DNA of 34,973 bases from Candidatus Nitrosomarinus sp. (GTDB taxonomy: Archaea > Thermoproteota > Nitrososphaeria > Nitrososphaerales > Nitrosopumilaceae): NCBI GenBank assembly GCA_003702465.1, contig REGF01000004.1, positions 1 through 34,973 on the forward strand, written 5' to 3'. The notes beneath the pieces are model-generated. The model was not told where the DNA came from, did not search any database, and saw only the letters and a list, made by a program, of their open reading frames with translations. Positions 30,596 through 34,973 of this stretch are shown here, piece after piece. Each line of letters starts with the position of its first letter. Positions within the stretch are counted from its first letter, which is position 1. The translations under genes and the position numbers were made by a program.

Positions 30596-32527
30596 TTTTA
30601 TAGCTTCTTGTACTTGAGGATAATGAGCAGGAAGTTTGAACGTTCTTCTAATATTCATTGCAAGGTTTTCTGATTTTGAACGTTCACCGTGATTAACTAA
30701 TACACGACGTAGTTTTGGTCTTAATCTTTGTACAAATGACATTAATTGGTTGTAATCACTATGTCCACTAAATCCATCTAATTTTTCAACACCACAGTTT
30801 ACAGAAACAACTTCAACTTTGCCTTCTTTACCTAACATTGAAACTTGTTTAGAACCATCTAGTACACGTCTTCCTAAAGTTCCATTGACTTGATATGAAA
30901 CGAATACAACTTTATTTTTTGGATCAGGAGCAATATTTTTGAAATATTCTAAAACAGGTCCACCCTCTAACATTCCAGATGTTGCCAATATTATACATGG
31001 AGAATCTTCTCTCATTGGTTCCTCTCTAGCATCAGCATGTTCAATATTTGTAAAGTATTCAGAATCAAATGGATTATCATCAGTTTCTAAAATTTTTTGT
31101 TTTAATTCTCTTGCAAGATATTCAGGATATGACTCATGGATTGCGGATGCTTCAGAGATCATACCTTCAGTAAAAACTGGAGCTTCAACCATTTCACCAG
31201 ATTTCATATAATGATCAATTACCATCATGATTTCTTGTGCACGACCAACTGCTGGAATTGGGATTAAGACTTTGCCCCCATCTGCTAAAGTATTGTTAAC
31301 TGCATTGATAAAAGAAGATTCTACTTGTTGTCTTGTAGGTTGTACATCTTCTCTAAGACCATATGTACTTTCAATTAGTAAAGTCTCAACTCTGGGAAAA
31401 TTCCAACTTGCAGCTTCAAATAAAATACTTTTTCCAAATTTGATATCACCAGAATATACAAAATTGTGATCACCATTACCAATATGAAAATGACATAATG
31501 CAGAACCAAGAATATGTCCTGCATTAGCAAGTACTAATTTAATGTCAGGGGAAATATCAGTTACAGTTCCATATGGTAAAGTAATTGTTTGTCTCATTAC
31601 TTGTTTAACATCTCTTTCAGCATACATTGGAGTTCTACCTTGTGCTGCTGCAACTTTAATTGCGTCTAGTTGAATTAAATTCATCATAGGTAATGTCGGT
31701 TCACTGCAGTAAATTGGACCTTTGTAACCATATTTGCATAATGCTGGTAAAAATCCAGTGTGATCTAAATGAGCATGTCCAATTACTACAGCATCAAGTT
31801 CGTCTAATGTAATATCTAGGGAATCAAGTCGTGGATAGGAATCCATAGGAGAACGAGCACCAGGATTTATTCCGCAGTCAACCAAAATTTTACTTTCTGG
31901 TGTTGATAATAGCATTGAAGATCTTCCAACTTGACCAAAACCACCAAGAGTATGAAGAGATACTTCAGTTCTCTGTGATAAACGAGGTCTAAAAATGTCA
32001 TCCCCAACTTGCTTCATTTGTTTACTTCTTTCAGCAGATGCTTGTTTTAGAGTCGAATTGATTGTTTGGATAGTTCGTGATGGGACTGTAGTAGCTTTTC
32101 TAATTCTTAATCTCCATCCAATTTTTTCTGTTAAATCAGCATGATTGAACTCTTTAGCATTTCTTTGTAACAACCAAGGTCTTTTTGCCTCAATTGATAC
32201 TTCACCAGTTGAAGTGTCAAACAGTGTAGCTTGTAAATTAGCTTCTTCAGGTACATGTTCAGCAATAATTTTTCTACATTCATCTTCTGGTTTTCTTATT
32301 GATTCATCAGTACGAATAACAATTCGTTTTTTAATTATGTTAACAAGTTTTGAAATTGTTTCATTATTTTCTAAAAGATATCTAGGCGAATTTGTGTAAA
32401 GTGCAATCCTTGGTCCTTCATATTCTATCTTTGTTATACTAGCTTCTTTTGGCATACTTTGCAGTATGGTTGCCATTATATTCTGGCTGCTAGGAGGTAA
32501 TTCTTTTGGAGGTTGTTTTTTTTGCAT
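30587..32527 (-). CDS. aCPSF1: aCPSF1/FttA, KH-domain beta-CASP ribonuclease and termination factor
   Basis: RNA endonuclease that cuts nascent transcripts after U-rich tracts and ends transcription in archaea. N-terminal KH domains (to about residue 145), then a metallo-beta-lactamase fold with HAHLDH and NAGHILGSALCHF, and a beta-CASP domain with late histidine motifs GFSGHSDYNQL and VNHGERSKSE. The track start (32566) overlaps proteasome beta by 32 nt and adds MNKRKQLSNFSDL; I prefer the in-frame ATG 32527, 7 nt after the psmB stop, giving 646 residues. The overlap and the low similarity of the extra segment to the family favour the shorter form, but this is not certain. Co-transcribed with psmB. 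Confidence 0.93.
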   Translation of the reverse strand: MQKKQPPKELPPSSQNIMATILQSMPKEASITKIEYEGPRIALYTNSPRYLLENNETISKLVNIIKKRIVIRTDESIRKPEDECRKIIAEHVPEEANLQATLFDTSTGEVSIEAKRPWLLQRNAKEFNHADLTEKIGWRLRIRKATTVPSRTIQTINSTLKQASAERSKQMKQVGDDIFRPRLSQRTEVSLHTLGGFGQVGRSSMLLSTPESKILVDCGINPGARSPMDSYPRLDSLDITLDELDAVVIGHAHLDHTGFLPALCKYGYKGPIYCSEPTLPMMNLIQLDAIKVAAAQGRTPMYAERDVKQVMRQTITLPYGTVTDISPDIKLVLANAGHILGSALCHFHIGNGDHNFVYSGDIKFGKSILFEAASWNFPRVETLLIESTYGLREDVQPTRQQVESSFINAVNNTLADGGKVLIPIPAVGRAQEIMMVIDHYMKSGEMVEAPVFTEGMISEASAIHESYPEYLARELKQKILETDDNPFDSEYFTNIEHADAREEPMREDSPCIILATSGMLEGGPVLEYFKNIAPDPKNKVVFVSYQVNGTLGRRVLDGSKQVSMLGKEGKVEVVSVNCGVEKLDGFSGHSDYNQLMSFVQRLRPKLRRVLVNHGERSKSENLAMNIRRTFKLPAHYPQVQEAIKLF

Positions 32528-32534
32528 TAAATCA

Positions 32535-33167
32535 CTAAAGTTCGATAACTGCTTTCTTTTGTTCATCGGTTAATAGACGGAATCCATCTTTGTCCATTAC
32601 TGCGATGTTTATTCCATCACCAGTACCAATGTTTCTAACGATTGCAGCTTTAACAGCTCTTAAAGCTATTTTTTTTGCCTCTTCAACTGTGAGGTCATTT
32701 CTATATTCTTCTTCCAATAAACCATAAGCTACTGGAGAACCACTTCCAGTTGTAACATAAGATTTCTCTTCAACAGAACCAAACATATCAACATTAAACA
32801 ATGCAGGACCACTTGAATCATAACCACCTAGTAAGATATCAGCCATGAAAGGATATCCTCTGTTTTGATGGAAGATCAATGAACATAATCTTGCCAAGGA
32901 ATGAATAGATATTGAATTTTGTTTGTCTACTCTGTGTAAATTAGAATGATATCGTAAAACATCTACAATATTTTGTGCATCTGCAACACCACCTGCTAAA
33001 GTTAAACCTGCGTGTTTGTCAATTTGTTGAATTTTCATTGTATTGTTATTTGCAATAAAATATCCAGCGCTAGCCCTCATATCTGCGCATAAAACAACAC
33101 CATCTTTTGCCTTAATACCTACAGTGGTAGTCCCATGCAAAATTTTTTCTTCAACGTTTGTAGACAA
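32535..33167 (-). CDS. psmB: Proteasome beta subunit (catalytic)
   Basis: Threonine protease of the 20S proteasome core. 210 residues; a 12-residue propeptide ends at Gly12 and the mature chain starts at Thr13 (ILHG/TTTVGIKA). The catalytic set is present: Thr1, Asp17 (CADMRASAG) and Lys33 (NNNTMKI) in mature numbering. GSGSPVAYGLLEEEY is the typical late motif. Starts at TTG 33167 preceded by AAAGGGA. It is upstream of aCPSF1 in one operon and divergent from egsA. Many ammonia-oxidizing archaea carry more than one beta gene; the presence of another is unknown here. Confidence 0.97.
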   Translation of the reverse strand: MSTNVEEKILHGTTTVGIKAKDGVVLCADMRASAGYFIANNNTMKIQQIDKHAGLTLAGGVADAQNIVDVLRYHSNLHRVDKQNSISIHSLARLCSLIFHQNRGYPFMADILLGGYDSSGPALFNVDMFGSVEEKSYVTTGSGSPVAYGLLEEEYRNDLTVEEAKKIALRAVKAAIVRNIGTGDGINIAVMDKDGFRLLTDEQKKAVIEL

Positions 33168-33205
33168 AATATTCCCTTTAAGATAAAGTAAATGTCATTC
33201 CACCC

Positions 33206-33215
33206 TTTTAAATAA
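33206..33215 (+). promoter_or_regulatory. TATA-like box for egsA
   Basis: TTTTAAATAA centred about 52 nt before ATG 33263, so the transcript should begin near 33237 and carry a leader of about 25 nt with the Shine-Dalgarno. Its reverse complement TTATTTAAAA could also serve psmB on the other strand. Confidence 0.45.
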
Positions 33216-33250
33216 CTTTTTGATCATTGAAATCATAAATAATGAAGAAA

Positions 33251-33257
33251 AAGGAGG
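33251..33257 (+). promoter_or_regulatory. Strong Shine-Dalgarno AAGGAGG deciding the egsA start
   Basis: AAGGAGG with 5 nt spacing to ATG 33263 is the best ribosome-binding site seen in the window. It argues that translation starts at 33263, not at the upstream in-frame ATG 33242. Confidence 0.7.
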
Positions 33258-33262
33258 ATCGC

Positions 33263-34306
33263 ATGCAATCACACACAATGGAATTACCTAGGCTAATAGA
33301 GATCGGGGAGAAAAATATTGGAGACTTTGGAAAATTCCTATTTTCATTAAATAGGCCAAAAAAAGTTTCATTGATTAGTGGAACTAATGTTCAAAATGTT
33401 TTAAAATCTAAAATAGAAAAATCACTAAAAAATAAAAAAATTCGATATATTTGGCATACGTCTATTGATAATCAAATAAAATCAATTGATAAAATCCAAA
33501 AATCAGTTAAGAAGGATAATTCAGATTTAATTGTAGGAATTGGAGGAGGTCGTTCTGTTGATACTGCAAAACTAATTTCATATAATTTATCTATTCCATT
33601 TGTAAGTTTACCAACTGCGGCATCACATGATGGAATGGCAAGTCCATTTGTTTCTGTAAAAAGTGATAAACCTCATTCAATTGTAGCATCAGCGCCACTA
33701 GGTGTGTTTGTAGATATAGATGTAATCAAAAAAGCTCCATCTAAATTATTGGCAAGTGGCTGTGGAGATCTGATTGCAAATATTATAGCTGTAAAAGATT
33801 GGCAGTTAGGTCATAAAAAGAAAAAAGAATACTATGGAAGATATGCTGCAGACTTGGCAATGATGAGTGCAAAAATTGTTATGGAAAATTCTTCAGAATT
33901 TTCACGAAAAGGAGTAGATCATCGTGTAGTTGTTGAGGGATTAATTAGTGCAGGAGTTGCATCTTGTATTGCTGGAAGTAGTAGACCATGTTCTGGTGCA
34001 GAACATCTATTTTCACATGCACTTGATAAAATATCTCCAGGAATTGGACTGCACGGAGAAAAATGTGGAATTGGTTCTATTATGATGGCAAAATTACAAG
34101 GGCAAGATTGGAAAAAAATTATTAAAACATTAAAGGACGTAGGTGCACCAACAACAGCAAAACAAATTGGAATAGAATCAGATAAAATAATTGAAGCTTT
34201 GATTATTGCACAAGGATTAAGACCTGAGCGTTATACAATTTTAAAAGAAAAAATTATGACTAAAAAAACGGCATTAAATCTTGCAAAATCAACTAAAGTA
34301 ATTTAA
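33263..34306 (+). CDS. egsA: sn-Glycerol-1-phosphate dehydrogenase
   Basis: Reduces dihydroxyacetone phosphate to sn-glycerol-1-phosphate, the step that sets archaeal lipid stereochemistry. Motifs: IVGIGGGRSVDTAKLISY (NAD(P) glycine-rich loop), LPTAASHDGMASPFVSV, and metal ligands Asp in SGCGDLIAN and His in SGAEHLFSHAL and GLHGEKCGIGS. The track ORF starts at 33242; I place the start at ATG 33263 (MQSHTMELPR), 347 residues, because a strong AAGGAGG precedes it and a TATA box predicts a short leader. Divergent from psmB. Its stop lies 1 nt from that of the convergent FKBP gene. Confidence 0.96.
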   Translation: MQSHTMELPRLIEIGEKNIGDFGKFLFSLNRPKKVSLISGTNVQNVLKSKIEKSLKNKKIRYIWHTSIDNQIKSIDKIQKSVKKDNSDLIVGIGGGRSVDTAKLISYNLSIPFVSLPTAASHDGMASPFVSVKSDKPHSIVASAPLGVFVDIDVIKKAPSKLLASGCGDLIANIIAVKDWQLGHKKKKEYYGRYAADLAMMSAKIVMENSSEFSRKGVDHRVVVEGLISAGVASCIAGSSRPCSGAEHLFSHALDKISPGIGLHGEKCGIGSIMMAKLQGQDWKKIIKTLKDVGAPTTAKQIGIESDKIIEALIIAQGLRPERYTILKEKIMTKKTALNLAKSTKVI

Positions 34307-34307
34307 T

Positions 34308-34973
34308 CTAAGAAGTTTTTTCTTTTGTTTCAGGTTTCTTGGTTTGTGCTTGTTTGTTGATATGAGTTTCAACAAAACTAATTTTTTCTAATGTATTTAC
34401 AAACTTGAAAATATCCATTTGTATGAAATGTTTCATTATTTGTAATCCATCAGCACGTAAAATATCTTCAGGAATTGTAATACTTGCTTCTTTATCTTTT
34501 AAATCAAAAGCAATTTTACTATCTTCAACAGGAAGTCTTTCTTTTAGAATTGCATCAACTTTATCATTTGGTGTATCTAAAGCTTTGAGTACATTAACAT
34601 CATAAAGAATTGTTTTTCCTGCATATCTATGATTATAATCAATTTGAACTCGACCTGAACCAATAAAACGAATTATTCCTCTTTTATTATCAACTTCAAT
34701 TGTGTCACCAACTGAAACTTTTTCTGCATCTTCACCTAATTTTCTTAGTGGAATCATTCTAACTTTAGTAGAATCTCTTGCACCAAAACCCTTGTCAGGT
34801 GTAACTTCAATTGTCAGCTTATCTCCAACTGATGTTTTTGCTAATGCTTCATCAAATCCCTTTAACACAGGATAAGATGTTTCGCCAACTGAAACTAGTT
34901 TAGGATGATATTTTGCATTTTCCTCATGAAGTGAATATTTTTTTGCATCTGCTTCTAGAGTGGTATCAAATAC
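34308..34973 (-). CDS. FKBP/SlyD-type peptidyl-prolyl isomerase (5' end missing)
   Basis: Peptidyl-prolyl cis-trans isomerase and chaperone. The track starts it at GTG 34868, but the same frame is open to the window edge and reads VFDTTLEADAKKYSLHEENA then YHPKLVSVGETSYPVLKGFDEAL, the conserved FKBP core, so the gene begins beyond the right edge. The VTPDKGFGARDSTKV flap and later insert-domain region fit SlyD-like archaeal FKBPs; the C-terminal part (about the last 85 residues of the track ORF) is a longer extension ending in a Lys/Glu/Thr-rich tail (TKKPETKEKTS). At least 221 residues are present. Cytosolic, with no signal peptide seen in this part. Confidence 0.92.
   Translation of the reverse strand, partial: VFDTTLEADAKKYSLHEENAKYHPKLVSVGETSYPVLKGFDEALAKTSVGDKLTIEVTPDKGFGARDSTKVRMIPLRKLGEDAEKVSVGDTIEVDNKRGIIRFIGSGRVQIDYNHRYAGKTILYDVNVLKALDTPNDKVDAILKERLPVEDSKIAFDLKDKEASITIPEDILRADGLQIMKHFIQMDIFKFVNTLEKISFVETHINKQAQTKKPETKEKTS

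Noticed and set aside
1-34973. tRNA, rRNA, insertion sequences, attachment sites, replication origin
   Set aside because: Gaps between genes are short and AT-rich; I saw no tRNA-like cloverleaf, no rRNA sequence, no transposase, no terminal repeats and no iteron array.

Overview
The window looks like a chromosomal segment of a low-GC ammonia-oxidizing archaeon (Nitrososphaeria/Thaumarchaeota, probably Nitrosopumilus- or Nitrosarchaeum-like). Archaeal signs are an A-type ATPase, sn-glycerol-1-phosphate dehydrogenase (archaeal lipid backbone), pantoate kinase plus phosphopantothenate synthetase (the archaeal CoA route), aCPSF1, a proteasome beta subunit, SepF and archaeal UMP kinase. An Amt ammonium transporter beside the ATPase genes fits an ammonia oxidizer. 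The genus is inferred; no rRNA or amo gene is present. I saw no tRNA, rRNA, CRISPR array, insertion sequence or other sign of recent transfer.

Layout. 1-9.4 kb: energy and ammonium. ATPase subunits E and A (A runs off the left edge) are on the minus strand, subunit I is divergent, then a two-domain rhodanese, Amt, an unknown possible winged-helix protein, ATPase subunit C, a two-helix membrane protein and a Cas4-like iron-sulfur protein. 9.4-10.6 kb: a 36-residue membrane microprotein behind a textbook TATA box, an LEA14-like anchored protein and an unknown. 10.6-13.5 kb: a tightly overlapped tmk-like / HD hydrolase / pyrH operon and a small zinc-ribbon membrane protein. 13.5-15.9 kb: Hsp20, and a UbiB-family kinase with a small membrane partner. 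15.9-19.7 kb: a five-gene FtsX/MacB-type ABC operon with a surface CARDB-like protein and a membrane-anchored coiled-coil protein, closed by a hairpin terminator. It is divergent from a regulator carrying two Lrp-type DNA-binding domains. 20.7-22.3 kb: Nudix hydrolase and an AbrB-PhoU regulator. 22.3-26.9 kb: CoA operon (pantoate kinase, phosphopantothenate synthetase, panB, coaBC) ending in a methyltransferase. 26.9-28.1 kb: small zinc-finger-like proteins and an anchored protein. 28.1-35 kb: M24 peptidase, PP-loop tRNA-thiolation-like enzyme, SepF, aCPSF1, proteasome beta, G1P dehydrogenase and an FKBP/SlyD isomerase cut by the right edge.

Expression signals are consistent across the window. 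Many first genes have a TATA-like box centred about 27-30 nt before the start codon, so transcripts should be leaderless or nearly so. Some starts instead follow Shine-Dalgarno sequences (GGTGAT, AAGGAGG). TTG starts are common. Six of nine convergent gene pairs end within 2 nt of each other or overlap.

The best leads are the 36-aa microprotein, the Cas4-like protein that keeps its Fe-S cysteines but appears to have lost its nuclease Glu/Lys pair, the thymidylate-kinase-like protein with two changed active-site positions, and the ABC/CARDB/coiled-coil envelope operon.
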